Program-made: the position numbers and the translations under genes | In this document: one piece after another, positions 32,725 through 40,752 of the stretch | Layout: each line of letters opens with the position of its first letter | Numbering within the stretch: position 1 is the stretch's first letter | The notes under the pieces: generated by a model | Seen by the model: only the letters and a program-made list of their open reading frames with translations | What the model was told of the DNA's origin: nothing | The model's database searches: none | Assembly: GCF_900604335.1 (NCBI RefSeq) | Contig: NZ_UWOD01000002.1 | Location: forward strand, 124,001 to 188,000 | DNA: 64,000 nt | Source: Intestinibacillus sp. Marseille-P6563 | GTDB taxonomy: Bacteria > Bacillota > Clostridia > Oscillospirales > Butyricicoccaceae | Reading direction: 5' to 3'

Positions 32725-32892
32725 ATGGATAAGTGTCAAGCAAACAAGGCGATCCGCTGTACGGTGACCCAATGCGCAAACCATTGCACCACCAGCGACT
32801 ACTGCGCGCTGGATACCATCACGGTTGGTACCCATGAAACCAACCCGACGCAGTGCAAGTGCACAGACTGCGAGTCTTTCTGCTGCAAATAA
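32725..32892 (+). CDS. DUF1540 domain small Cys-rich protein
   Basis: The ATG at 32725 with AAAGGAGG 8 nt upstream opens a 55-residue protein rich in cysteine (nine Cys), beginning MDKCQANKAIRCTVTQCANH and ending CKCTDCESFCCK. The N-x-x-CxVxxCxxH pattern and the terminal CxxCxSF are typical of DUF1540 proteins, small putative metal-binding proteins common in spore-forming Firmicutes. It is a single gene followed by a strong terminator, next to rubrerythrin in divergent orientation. Function is not established. Confidence 0.85.
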   Translation: MDKCQANKAIRCTVTQCANHCTTSDYCALDTITVGTHETNPTQCKCTDCESFCCK

Positions 32893-32940
32893 AAAAGAAG
32901 AGCGTCTGCCCGACCAAAAGATCGTGCAGACGCTCTTTTC
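32893..32940 (+). terminator. Intrinsic terminator after the DUF1540 gene
   Basis: A 12-bp perfect stem (AAGAGCGTCTGC with GCAGACGCTCTT) is followed by TTCTATA. Confidence 0.88.
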
Positions 32941-33046
32941 TATACCTTGCAAAAAGTGTATGGTTTCGACAGCATTCGACTGCGTTTCTTGTAAGTTTAT
33001 GTTATACATAAGAGGTAAATTCTTTCCATAAATGGAGGTGCCTCTG

Positions 33047-33619
33047 ATGTCGCCTGAGAAAAAACGTTGGCTTCTTCCCATCATCCTGGCTTGTACCACG
33101 GTGCTGTTTGCCATTCTGTTCTTTCAGGCCAGCGCCCCAGATACCCCTTCGGTCTCTGCGGACACTGTCACCGCTTATCAAGAACAGATTGACGAACTGG
33201 AAGCGCAAAACGCGCAGCTGCAATCGGAAATCGATACCCTAACCGCGGAAAATGCGACACAAGCGACCGAGCTGGACAACCGGCAAACGCAAATCGATGA
33301 CTTGACCGCCAAAAATGCCGAGCAGGCCACCGAGCTTGCCAATCGCCAAACCCAGATCGATGATCTTTGGGCGCGTGTGGACGCGGCGCAGAAAAACTTA
33401 GATGCCGCTTATGCCCAAGTAGAAGCGCGGCAAACCACTTCTTCTGCCTCGGCTGCGCAGCCCTCCAGTGGGCAAAGCACTTCCCAGACCGTCTACATCA
33501 CGAACACTGGTTCCAAATACCATCGCGCCGGCTGTCAATACTTACGGCAATCGCAAATTGCCATTTCGCTGGAAAAGGCCAAGTCGCAAGGATACACCGC
33601 TTGTTCCCGCTGTTTCTAA
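33047..33619 (+). CDS. Membrane-anchored coiled-coil protein with C-terminal Ada-like Cys domain
   Basis: The 190-residue protein has an N-terminal signal anchor (about 9-27), then a coiled coil (about 43-130). Within it a 21-residue, three-heptad unit 'NA.QATEL.NRQTQIDDL.A.' is repeated twice in tandem. After a Ser/Gln linker, the C-terminal 42 residues (VYITNTGSKYHRAGCQYL ... GYTACSRCF) match the small Cys/His module found at the end of many secreted Firmicutes proteins and related to the Ada metal-binding fold. GGAGG precedes the ATG at 33047; the ATG at 33032 overlaps that site. The exposed Cys domain may bind metal; its role is unknown. Confidence 0.78.
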   Translation: MSPEKKRWLLPIILACTTVLFAILFFQASAPDTPSVSADTVTAYQEQIDELEAQNAQLQSEIDTLTAENATQATELDNRQTQIDDLTAKNAEQATELANRQTQIDDLWARVDAAQKNLDAAYAQVEARQTTSSASAAQPSSGQSTSQTVYITNTGSKYHRAGCQYLRQSQIAISLEKAKSQGYTACSRCF

Positions 33620-33621
33620 GC

Positions 33622-33655
33622 AAAAAACCCGTCCATTTTTGGACGGGTTTTTGTG
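33622..33655. terminator. Bidirectional intrinsic terminator
   Basis: A 10-bp stem (AAACCCGTCC with GGACGGGTTT) has A and T flanks between convergent genes. Confidence 0.9.
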
Positions 33656-33658
33656 TGT

Positions 33659-34702
33659 TTAAGCGGTGTAGATGTCAACGGTTGCCGTAGCATCGTCAAT
33701 GTTCACTTCGTAGCCGCCCAGAACAGTAAACGCTTCGGCCGGAATCCAGGTCCGGTATGCGTCATCGACATAGGGGGCGCAGCCCAGAGAGGTCGGGGAT
33801 GTCATGCCGATCATACCGGTCTCCGGTGCAGCCGCCGAAACATAGCTGTCGCTGCCGATGGTAACTGTCATCGTGCGCGTATCATTCGTCATGGTTGCCG
33901 ACTGGGTTTCCTCGTCCCATGTAACCGTGCAGCCCAGCGTCTCTGCCACGGTGCGCATGGGTACCATCACAACATCATTTTTGCGAACTGCCTTTTCATC
34001 CCCCAAGGCCATGTCGTGGTCCAACACGATGCTGTACTGCGAAGGCTTTTCGGTATCACTCTCTTCCCGGATCAGGACCAGCTTGCTGGCATAGGTCTGG
34101 CCCGGATAGCTCTCCAATACCGTACTGTACCAGGCAAATACACGGTCGCCCTTCTGAATATCCTGCAAAGTAACCTGTTCCTTGGTGTACAGCGACGAAA
34201 GAGTGGTGTCCTGATTGGCGCTGATGTACATCGAGCCGTCGCTCGTTAAAAATCGGATTCCATCGTCCGTCGTTTCGATCTCGCCGACATTATACAGCAT
34301 CGCACAGCCTGCATCCTGCGGCACATTATACACAATCGCCTCTGCGGTTGTCTGCGGCGGGATGGATGATGTCATGGCCGGAGAATGGAACGCATAGATC
34401 GAGTCGCCTTCCTTCAGATCGGTCCAGTTGCCGGGAATGCCGGAGCCGCTATCGAGCAAAATGGTAGAAGTATCGATCTGAAGCAAAATTTCGCCTTCTG
34501 CCTGGCTGCGAATCAAGATCTGAGATGGTGTATCGTTTTCGGTCTTGATGGAAACGATCGTACCATAGGCCAGCTCACGGTCTGCTGCCTGCATCGCCGT
34601 TTCGCCACTCTGTGCAGTATCTACGGTATCGACCGCAACGGCCGGAATGCTGACACCGCATATCATCGATGCACTCAATACTGCTGCAAATAGCTTTTTC
34701 AT
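33659..34702 (-). CDS. Secreted protein with copper-amine-oxidase-like stalk domain
   Basis: The 347-residue precursor has a signal peptide (MKKLFAAVLSASMICGVSIPAVA). The middle, about 45-215, holds repeated small beta modules (YGTIVSIKTEND, YNVGEIETTDDG). The C-terminus has the Cu-amine-oxidase N-terminal 'stalk' fold, with VPMRTVAETLGCTVTWDEETQSA and a final strand set WIPAEAFTVLGG. Such proteins sit on the cell surface in Clostridia. AAGGAGG lies before the ATG. The promoter has the form GGAACC-16-CGTC, an ECF sigma factor site, suggesting envelope-stress control. No ECF sigma gene is in the window. Confidence 0.8.
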   Translation of the reverse strand: MKKLFAAVLSASMICGVSIPAVAVDTVDTAQSGETAMQAADRELAYGTIVSIKTENDTPSQILIRSQAEGEILLQIDTSTILLDSGSGIPGNWTDLKEGDSIYAFHSPAMTSSIPPQTTAEAIVYNVPQDAGCAMLYNVGEIETTDDGIRFLTSDGSMYISANQDTTLSSLYTKEQVTLQDIQKGDRVFAWYSTVLESYPGQTYASKLVLIREESDTEKPSQYSIVLDHDMALGDEKAVRKNDVVMVPMRTVAETLGCTVTWDEETQSATMTNDTRTMTVTIGSDSYVSAAAPETGMIGMTSPTSLGCAPYVDDAYRTWIPAEAFTVLGGYEVNIDDATATVDIYTA

Positions 34703-34753
34703 ATCTCATACCTCCTTGATGGAACCGAATTGTGTTTCGGTATTTGCTCTTTT

Positions 34754-34779
34754 GACGAGAGGTAGGAATAAAAGGTTCC
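34754..34779 (-). promoter_or_regulatory. ECF sigma factor-type promoter of the stalk-domain protein
   Basis: On the minus strand GGAACC (34779-34774) and CGTC (34757-34754) are separated by exactly 16 bp, with a T run after the -35. This matches ECF promoters of the GGAAC/CGTC type and does not match sigma-A. The predicted leader is about 45 nt. Confidence 0.65.
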
Positions 34780-34810
34780 CTGCTTTTTCGGAATTTCCCA
34801 AAATATTTTT

Positions 34811-35383
34811 TTAGGCCAGTTCTTCTTCGGTCAAGACACGCACCACTTTGCAGGGATTGCCAACCGCTACAACCCCGGACGGAATGTCCTTGCAGACCAC
34901 GCTGCCCGCTCCAATGACCGTGTTATCGCCGATGGTCACACCCGGCAGCACGACCACATGGGCTCCAATCCAGACATTCTTCCCCACTGTGATCGGTTTG
35001 GCGTATTCCAGTCCCTGATTTCGCTGCCGCGGATTCAAAGGATGTCCCGCTGTGTAAAACCCGCAATTGGGCGCAATGAATACATGGTCCCCAAAGGTGA
35101 CTTTTGCGGCATCAATGATCTGCAAATTGTGGTTGGCATAAAAATCTTCGCCCAGTTCGATTTGATCTCCACAGTCGCACCAGAAGGGCTGCTCAATCCA
35201 AAACCGTTCCCCTGTCTTGCCCAGCAAGCCGCGCAAAAGTTCCTGTCGCTCCTGGGTCTGCGACGGCAAAAGCATGTTGTATCGATGGCATTGATCCTGG
35301 CACGCGATGCGCGCTTGCACGATTTCCGGATCGTAATTGGCGTCATACAAAAGTCCCTGGTCGCGCTTTTCTTTTTCGGTCAT
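34811..35383 (-). CDS. Sugar O-acetyltransferase (maltose/galactoside acetyltransferase family)
   Basis: The 190-residue enzyme has the Maa/LacA N-terminal helix region (MTEKEKRDQGLLYDANYD) and a left-handed beta helix of hexapeptide repeats, with the catalytic His in FYTAGHPLNP and the closing VWIGAHVVVLPGVTIGDN. It transfers acetyl from acetyl-CoA to the 6-OH of a sugar. AGGAG lies about 10 nt before the ATG at 35383; the frame extends 29 residues further without support. It lies alone between two terminators, downstream of a LacI-type regulator on the same strand. Confidence 0.92.
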   Translation of the reverse strand: MTEKEKRDQGLLYDANYDPEIVQARIACQDQCHRYNMLLPSQTQERQELLRGLLGKTGERFWIEQPFWCDCGDQIELGEDFYANHNLQIIDAAKVTFGDHVFIAPNCGFYTAGHPLNPRQRNQGLEYAKPITVGKNVWIGAHVVVLPGVTIGDNTVIGAGSVVCKDIPSGVVAVGNPCKVVRVLTEEELA

Positions 35384-35458
35384 TGCATTCCGACTCCTAT
35401 CTTGCTGTATTTCCAGCATAGTATAGCACAAGTGATTTTCCGTATCAACCAGTTTCAT

Positions 35459-35496
35459 CCAAAAAGGCACACAGCTCCTTTGGAGCCGTGTGCCTT
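35459..35496 (-). terminator. Intrinsic terminator of the LacI-family gene
   Basis: Read on the minus strand a stem AAGGCACACGGCTCC / GGAGCTGTGTGCCTT with one mismatch is followed by TTTGG after the T-run. Confidence 0.85.
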
Positions 35497-35513
35497 CTCT
35501 TGCATTTTATTTG

Positions 35514-36557
35514 CTATTTTTTCTGTGGTTCGCGGGGCTCTCCCACGCTGTTCCTTCGCACCAAGACCGGTGGAATCAGTGACTTTTTAGGAACATTTCG
35601 AACGATTTGAAGCGCCTGTCCCGGCATACATTCGCTGAGCAGACGAATGGCAGCCCGGCACATGGAATCCATCTGCGGTTCGATGCTGGTCATTTCCCCT
35701 TCCTCGGCGGCCTGCACCAAATCGGAAAATACCACGATCGACATGTCCCGAGGAACGGCGATCTGATGTTCTGTCAGTGCCTGCAAAGCACCTTCGGCAT
35801 TTTCCCGGGTCGCTGCCAGCAATGCGGTCGGTAAGGGTTGACCGGATCGCAGATACTCCTGCAAAAGACGCTTGGTTTCTGCGGGGTCAACTTGCGCCCT
35901 TAACACCCAACCGTACTTTCCGAGTCCGTGCATCCGCATGGCATCCAGGTAATTCCCCTCGATGACCTCATACGACATGCACTGGCCATGATGGTACATC
36001 GACAGACTGGGGCCAATGAGTCCAATGTGCTGATGGCCATAGGAGGTCAAATATTCCATGGCCTGCGCCATACCCGCCACCGGATTGACGGCGACCGAAT
36101 CGTAACGTGCTTCATCGGGCGATGTACCGATAAATACAACATGTTCACATCGGTGAAACAGCCAATTCATTTGTGCATTTTGGAAGGTACCGATTGCTAA
36201 AATTCCATCCAGTTCCTCTTCCTTGGCTGAGCCTGAGTCCCTTGTCTCGAAGCGCATCGGAAACCACGCGACCTTCATTTCCTTACAGATTTGCTCCAAG
36301 CTGGACAACCACTGTTTTTCATAGGCTTCCCGCCGTTGGGGATAGGGGCAAGATATCGCCACGCCGATGTTCAAAGCAGTTTTCAAACTACGCCCTTTTC
36401 GGCTTTTGGTCGCCGCATAGTTGAGCGTATTGGCTGCTTCCAACACCTTTTTCCGGGTTTCCTCGCTTGCACTCATCGAAGGATCATGATTGAGAATGCG
36501 TGATATCGTTGCGATCGAATATCCAGTATATTCCGCAAGATCCTTTAAAGTTGCCAT
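35514..36557 (-). CDS. LacI/GalR family transcriptional regulator
   Basis: The 347-residue regulator has a LacI helix-turn-helix MATLKDLAEYTGYSIATISR followed by ILNHDPSMSASEETRKKV and a periplasmic-binding-like effector domain. The hinge and the ALNIGVAISCPYPQRREAYEK stretch resemble EbgR/GalR relatives. The ATG at 36557 has GGAGG 9 nt upstream. It has its own promoter (36613-36641) and terminator, and no sugar operon is adjacent, so the effector and targets cannot be inferred from context. Confidence 0.93.
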   Translation of the reverse strand: MATLKDLAEYTGYSIATISRILNHDPSMSASEETRKKVLEAANTLNYAATKSRKGRSLKTALNIGVAISCPYPQRREAYEKQWLSSLEQICKEMKVAWFPMRFETRDSGSAKEEELDGILAIGTFQNAQMNWLFHRCEHVVFIGTSPDEARYDSVAVNPVAGMAQAMEYLTSYGHQHIGLIGPSLSMYHHGQCMSYEVIEGNYLDAMRMHGLGKYGWVLRAQVDPAETKRLLQEYLRSGQPLPTALLAATRENAEGALQALTEHQIAVPRDMSIVVFSDLVQAAEEGEMTSIEPQMDSMCRAAIRLLSECMPGQALQIVRNVPKKSLIPPVLVRRNSVGEPREPQKK

Positions 36558-36612
36558 TTCCAGCATCCTCCATAGTGCTTTCACGCTTTAGCGGTATCAC
36601 TCTGTTTTTATC

Positions 36613-36641
36613 ATTTTATCGTCTTTTTTTGTAAAAATCAA
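36613..36641 (-). promoter_or_regulatory. Sigma-A promoter of the LacI-family gene
   Basis: TTGATT (36641-36636) and TAAAAT (36618-36613) on the minus strand have a 17-bp spacer. The surrounding 36590-36750 is the most AT-rich stretch of the window; I see no gene in it. Confidence 0.65.
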
Positions 36642-36756
36642 GGTTAAAATTTCCAATATTCTGCTTTTTTCACAAGTTTTCTTTCATTAGAAATGTTCTT
36701 TCACCTTCAATTTTTAGTAGAAATATTTTTACGAATATTCAACATTTTCACACGTT

Positions 36757-36790
36757 AAAAAACGGCCTCCGTTCGGATCGGAGGCCGTTT
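36757..36790 (-). terminator. Intrinsic terminator of ireB
   Basis: On the minus strand a 12-bp perfect stem (AACGGCCTCCGA-type arms) is followed by TTTTTTAACG. Confidence 0.9.
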
Positions 36791-36798
36791 GGGTTTCT

Positions 36799-37032
36799 TT
36801 AAAGTTCGTCGATATATTTTTCCAGCGCGCGCCGAATCAAGGTTTCCCGGTCGATTCTTGCCGCCAAGCTGCGCGCGTGGTTATGACTGGTGATGTACGT
36901 TGGGTCCCCGCTCAAAAGATAACCCACGATTTGATCGAGCGGTGCATATCCATTTTCCTGCAAGGCTTCATAAACAGCCTGCAAATACCAATCCATCCCC
37001 GCATCTTTGACTGTCATCGTCTTTTGATACAT
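36799..37032 (-). CDS. ireB: IreB family regulatory phosphoprotein (UPF0297)
   Basis: The 77-residue protein contains VYEALQENGYAPLDQIVGYL and LSGDPTYITSHNHARSL, the invariant core of IreB, a small dimeric protein phosphorylated by the IreK/PrkC Ser/Thr kinase in Enterococcus and linked to cell-wall stress and cephalosporin tolerance. The N-terminus is Thr-containing (MYQKTMTVKDAGMD), as expected for phosphorylation. ATG 37032 has GAGAGGTGAG upstream; a TTG codon just before it is unlikely. In most Firmicutes ireB neighbours alaS and ruvX, but here it stands alone beside aspS. Confidence 0.92.
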   Translation of the reverse strand: MYQKTMTVKDAGMDWYLQAVYEALQENGYAPLDQIVGYLLSGDPTYITSHNHARSLAARIDRETLIRRALEKYIDEL

Positions 37033-37121
37033 CAATTCTCACCTCTCTTGCATTCAGTATAGCAAAGCTCTATGAAGAATTGATGAACTGCACATGAATA
37101 ATTGTATTACAAATATGTTAC

Positions 37122-37163
37122 AGAAAGATACCCTCCCAAAATCGGCTCGGGAGGGTATCTTTT
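37122..37163. terminator. Bidirectional intrinsic terminator downstream of aspS
   Basis: A 13-bp perfect stem (AAGATACCCTCCC with GGGAGGGTATCTT) is flanked by A and T runs. Confidence 0.9.
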
Positions 37164-38972
37164 TTATTCTTCGGTTTCTTCCGTACGGGTCACTGCGATG
37201 GATAGCTCATCGAGCTGCTTGTCATCGACCACATCCGGGCACTGCATCATCAGGTCCGATGCGTTCTGTACCTTGGGGAAGGCGATCATATCGCGGATGG
37301 AATCCAGGCCAGCCAGCAGCATGCACAGACGGTCCAGACCGTATGCCAAGCCGCCATGCGGGGGCGCACCATACTTGAACGCCGTAATCAGATGACCAAA
37401 CTGTTCGTTTGCCTTTTCGTCGGTAAAGCCGAGGGCTTCAAACATCTTGGTCTGAAGTTCGGGGTCATGGATACGGATGGAACCACCGCCAAGCTCGCAA
37501 CCATTGAGGATGATGTCATATGCCTTGGCGCGGACAGCCTTGGGGTTGGTTTCCAGCAGCGGAATATCCTCGTCCATGGGAGCCGTGAACGGGTGATGCT
37601 TGGCAACCAGACGGTCTTCTTCCTCGCTGTACTCAAACTGCGGGAATTCGGTGACCCACAGCAGCTTGAAGTCATCCTTATTGGCCAGACCCAGGCGCTT
37701 AGCCAGCTCGCAGCGCAGGGCGCCCAGTGCAACCGCTGCGGTTTCCCAGTCTGCGTCTGCAACCACAAACAGAACATCGTTCTCCTTGGCGCCAGCGCGT
37801 TCCTTGATGGCCGCGATCTCCTCTTCGGACAGGAACTTGGCAAACGACGAAGTCATCGAACCATCTGCCGCCAGCTTCATCCAGGCCAGACCCTTGGCAC
37901 GATAGGTCTTGACAAACTCGCCCAGCTTATCGATCTCCTTGCGCGGGAACTTATCCGCATAACCATTGACGTTGATCAGGCGTACCGTACCGCCGTTTGC
38001 AACCGTGTCATGGAATACCTTGAACGAGCAATTTGCCGCAATGTCGGAGATGTCCTTGATTTCAAAACCAAACCGGGTGTCCGGCTTGTCCGAGCCGTAC
38101 TTGTCCATGGCATCCTGCCAGGTCATGCGCGGCAGCGGGAGCTGGATGTCCACGTCCAGCACTTCCTTGAAGACGCGCTGGAGGAAGCCTTCGTTGACCG
38201 CAATGACATCGTCCTGCTCAACAAAGCTCATTTCCAAGTCGATCTGGGTAAACTCGGGCTGACGGTCGGCACGCAGGTCCTCATCGCGGAAGCAACGGGT
38301 AATCTGGATATAGCGGTCCATACCAGCCAGCATAAGAAGCTGCTTATACTGCTGCGGCGACTGCGGCAGCGCGTAGAACTTGCCCGGATGCACACGGGAC
38401 GGCACCAGGTAGTCGCGGGCACCCTCGGGCGTGGACTTGGTCAGCATCGGGGTTTCGATCTCGATAAAGCCCTGCTCATCGAAGTAGTTGCGGGCAACCT
38501 GGGTCACACGATGGCGCAGCATCATGTTGCGCTGCATCGACGGACGGCGCAGGTCCAGATAGCGATACTTCAGGCGCACCGGATCGCCGACTTCCTTGCT
38601 GTCGTCGATTTCGAACGGCGTGGTCTCTGCACGAGTCAGGATGCGGATGTCCTCGGCGATGATTTCCACTTCGCCAGTCGGCATCTTCTTGTTGACCGCC
38701 GCTGCATCACGTGCCACCAGCTTGCCGCGGATGGCGACAACGAACTCGGTACGGCAGGTAAAGGCAATGTCAAACAGGTCCTTGTTGACGCTCTTGTCAA
38801 ACGTGCACTGTACAATACCTGCACGGTCACGCACGAGCAGGAACAGGACGCCGCCATTATCGCGTACGCGGTCTACCCAACCGTTAACCGTCACTTCCTG
38901 CCCGGCATGTTTCAGGCGCAGTTCGCCGCACATATGGGTGCGCTTCATTCCCGCAATGGATGTGTTATTCAT
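37164..38972 (-). CDS. aspS: Aspartyl-tRNA synthetase
   Basis: AspS charges tRNA-Asp. The 602-residue class II enzyme has the N-terminal OB-fold (VNGWVDRVRDNGGVLFLLVRD), motif 2 (ITRCFRDEDLRADRQPEFTQID), the bacterial GAD insert in the middle, and motif 3 (GGLAYGLDRLCMLL). I chose the ATG at 38972 (MNNTSIAG), with GAGGA 11 nt upstream; MKRTHMCG at 38948 is an alternative. It lies 7 nt after a small membrane protein gene and downstream of hisS, forming a hisS-small gene-aspS operon. Confidence 0.97.
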   Translation of the reverse strand: MNNTSIAGMKRTHMCGELRLKHAGQEVTVNGWVDRVRDNGGVLFLLVRDRAGIVQCTFDKSVNKDLFDIAFTCRTEFVVAIRGKLVARDAAAVNKKMPTGEVEIIAEDIRILTRAETTPFEIDDSKEVGDPVRLKYRYLDLRRPSMQRNMMLRHRVTQVARNYFDEQGFIEIETPMLTKSTPEGARDYLVPSRVHPGKFYALPQSPQQYKQLLMLAGMDRYIQITRCFRDEDLRADRQPEFTQIDLEMSFVEQDDVIAVNEGFLQRVFKEVLDVDIQLPLPRMTWQDAMDKYGSDKPDTRFGFEIKDISDIAANCSFKVFHDTVANGGTVRLINVNGYADKFPRKEIDKLGEFVKTYRAKGLAWMKLAADGSMTSSFAKFLSEEEIAAIKERAGAKENDVLFVVADADWETAAVALGALRCELAKRLGLANKDDFKLLWVTEFPQFEYSEEEDRLVAKHHPFTAPMDEDIPLLETNPKAVRAKAYDIILNGCELGGGSIRIHDPELQTKMFEALGFTDEKANEQFGHLITAFKYGAPPHGGLAYGLDRLCMLLAGLDSIRDMIAFPKVQNASDLMMQCPDVVDDKQLDELSIAVTRTEETEE

Positions 38973-38979
38973 AATTCTA

Positions 38980-39195
38980 TCAGTCCTCATCTGTATTATT
39001 TTCTCGTAATACACGCAAGCCAGAAAGGATACCAAAGTTCAGGCTGCATAACAGCAATGCGATTGCTGCTAAAAGCAGTGCCATTCCCAAAACCCTCCCA
39101 TTTTCGGTGTCTCCAAAATAGCGCAGATACCAGCCCCATTCCAACACATGAAGACTGGCCAGCACGCCGGTACAACCCAAAACTAAGTTTTTCAT
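38980..39195 (-). CDS. Small two-helix membrane protein between hisS and aspS
   Basis: This 71-residue protein has two hydrophobic segments (about 4-18 and 33-62) joined by a short polar loop YLRYFGDTENGRV, and ends in a basic-acidic tail LRVLRENNTDED. GAGGAGG lies 7 nt before the ATG, so it is very likely translated. It is 27 nt downstream of hisS and 7 nt upstream of aspS in the same operon. I know no family; it is not an obvious shadow because no better frame covers this stretch. Confidence 0.7.
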   Translation of the reverse strand: MKNLVLGCTGVLASLHVLEWGWYLRYFGDTENGRVLGMALLLAAIALLLCSLNFGILSGLRVLRENNTDED

Positions 39196-39222
39196 GGCGT
39201 CCTCCTCGTTTCACGTGGATGC

Positions 39223-40584
39223 TTATGCCCGATCGACAATGACCGTGCCCTTAGCGCGCTCGGTCAGGCCTGCCCGGATGCGTGCCAGTGCTTCGTCAAA
39301 GCCGGTGCTCGTCTGTTCGCCGGTCGCCAGTTCCTTGAGGGCAACCACGCCGTTCTTGACCTCATCTTCGCCCATGAAGATGACATACGGAACATGCAGC
39401 TTGTCCGCATAGGTGATCTTGGCCTTGAACTTCTTCTTTTCACAATGCAGCTGCACGCGTACCCCGTTATCACGCAGGCGGGTCGCCAGTTCAATGGCCG
39501 GTCCAACATCGTCGGTCATGGGCAGGATCATCACGTCCGCCGGCGACGCGGGCGGGTTTTCGTTCAAATAGTCCTTGTCCTCCAGGACAAAGAACAGACG
39601 GGTTAGGCCAATCGAAATGCCAACGCCCGGCAGCTGCTTATCGGTGTAGTACTCGGCCAAATTGTCATACCGGCCGCCCGAGCAGATCGAACCAATCTCC
39701 GGATGGTCGAGCATGGTGGTCTCATATACCGTACCGGTATAGTAGTCCAGGCCACGCGCGATAGTCAGGTCGATCTCGAAGTGGTCGGCCGGAACGCCGA
39801 AGGCTTCCATATAGGTGGCAACCGTGGTCAGCTCCTCGATGCCCAAATCGAGCGTTTCGTTCTTGCCCTTGTAGCCTTCCAGCGCTGCCAGGATGCCGGC
39901 GGTGCCGCCCTCGATGGTGATGAACTTGAGAATTTCGTCTGCCTGCGCAGCCGATGCGCCGCAATCCTCTACCAGAATCTCGCGCACCTTGTCGGCGCCG
40001 ATCTTTTCCAGCTTATCGATGGTACGCATTACATCGCCTGCGCGTTCGGTCAGACCCAGGGAGGCAAAGAAGCCATTGAGCACCTTGCGGTTGTTGATTC
40101 GGATCTTGAAGCGCTTCAGCCCCAGCTTGGAGAAGGTCTTGTAAATGATCGACGGGATCTCGGCCTCGTTGATGATGTCCAGTTTGCCGTCGCCGATGAT
40201 GTCGATGTCCGCCTGATAGAACTCGCGGAAGCGGCCGCGCTGCGCGCGTTCGCCGCGGTATACCTTGCCGATCTGGTAGCGGCGGAACGGGAACGTGAGC
40301 TGTCCGTAATTGAGCGCCACATACTTGGCCAGCGGGACGGTCAGGTCAAACCGCATTGCCAGATCGGTGTCGCCCTTCTGGAAGCGGTAGATCTGCTTTT
40401 CGGTTTCACCGCCGCCTTTGGCCAGCAGCACTTCGGATGCTTCGAGCACCGGCGTATCCAGCGGATAAAAACCATACAGCGCATACGTTTCCCGCAGCGT
40501 CTGCATCACACGCTCCATCTGCTCCTGCTTTTGCGGCAGCAGTTCCATAAAGCCGGACAGCGTCCGGGGTTTGATCTTTTCCAT
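39223..40584 (-). CDS. hisS: Histidyl-tRNA synthetase
   Basis: HisS charges tRNA-His. The 453-residue class II enzyme has motif 1 (TPVLEASEVLLAKGGGETEK), motif 2 (YRGERAQRGRFREFYQADIDIIG), the His-A motif RGLDYYTGTVYE and the C-terminal anticodon domain. Start is supported by AAAGGGG upstream. The leader from the promoter at 40662-40690 is about 70 nt and contains a perfect 9-1-9 palindrome (40616-40634); there is no T-box. Confidence 0.97.
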   Translation of the reverse strand: MEKIKPRTLSGFMELLPQKQEQMERVMQTLRETYALYGFYPLDTPVLEASEVLLAKGGGETEKQIYRFQKGDTDLAMRFDLTVPLAKYVALNYGQLTFPFRRYQIGKVYRGERAQRGRFREFYQADIDIIGDGKLDIINEAEIPSIIYKTFSKLGLKRFKIRINNRKVLNGFFASLGLTERAGDVMRTIDKLEKIGADKVREILVEDCGASAAQADEILKFITIEGGTAGILAALEGYKGKNETLDLGIEELTTVATYMEAFGVPADHFEIDLTIARGLDYYTGTVYETTMLDHPEIGSICSGGRYDNLAEYYTDKQLPGVGISIGLTRLFFVLEDKDYLNENPPASPADVMILPMTDDVGPAIELATRLRDNGVRVQLHCEKKKFKAKITYADKLHVPYVIFMGEDEVKNGVVALKELATGEQTSTGFDEALARIRAGLTERAKGTVIVDRA

Positions 40585-40615
40585 TCTTGGTTGCCCCTTT
40601 ATTGTGAAAATGTTC

Positions 40616-40634
40616 CGTAGTTTGTCAAACTACG
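40616..40634. repeat. Perfect 9-1-9 palindrome in the hisS leader
   Basis: CGTAGTTTG-T-CAAACTACG lies 32-50 nt upstream of the hisS ATG and downstream of its predicted promoter. It may be an operator or an RNA hairpin; no U-run follows, so it is not a terminator. Confidence 0.6.
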
Positions 40635-40661
40635 CATGTCAGCACATACTGTAACTACAAT

Positions 40662-40690
40662 ATCATACCATACCCGCCATCAAAAAACAA
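40662..40690 (-). promoter_or_regulatory. Sigma-A promoter of the hisS-aspS operon
   Basis: TTGTTT (40690-40685) and TATGAT (40667-40662) on the minus strand have a 17-bp spacer. Confidence 0.6.
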
Positions 40691-40715
40691 GCAGCGCATG
40701 CAGTCGTTTGGGCAT

Positions 40716-40746
40716 AGAAAAGCTGCGGCACAGGGCCGCAGCTCCT
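40716..40746 (-). terminator. Intrinsic terminator of mgsA
   Basis: On the minus strand GCTGCGGC / GCCGCAGC (8-bp stem, 5-nt loop) is followed by TTTTCTAT. Confidence 0.85.
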
Positions 40747-40752
40747 ATTTTC

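Noticed and set aside
37356-39242. 628-residue open frame on the plus strand opposite aspS
   Set aside because: Antisense shadow caused by GC-rich codon bias; AspS on the minus strand is complete and unambiguous.
40585-40752. Possible T-box leader upstream of hisS
   Set aside because: No T-box sequence (core TGGNACCGCG-type bulge) or antiterminator/terminator pair is present before hisS; the only hairpin followed by T is the mgsA terminator.
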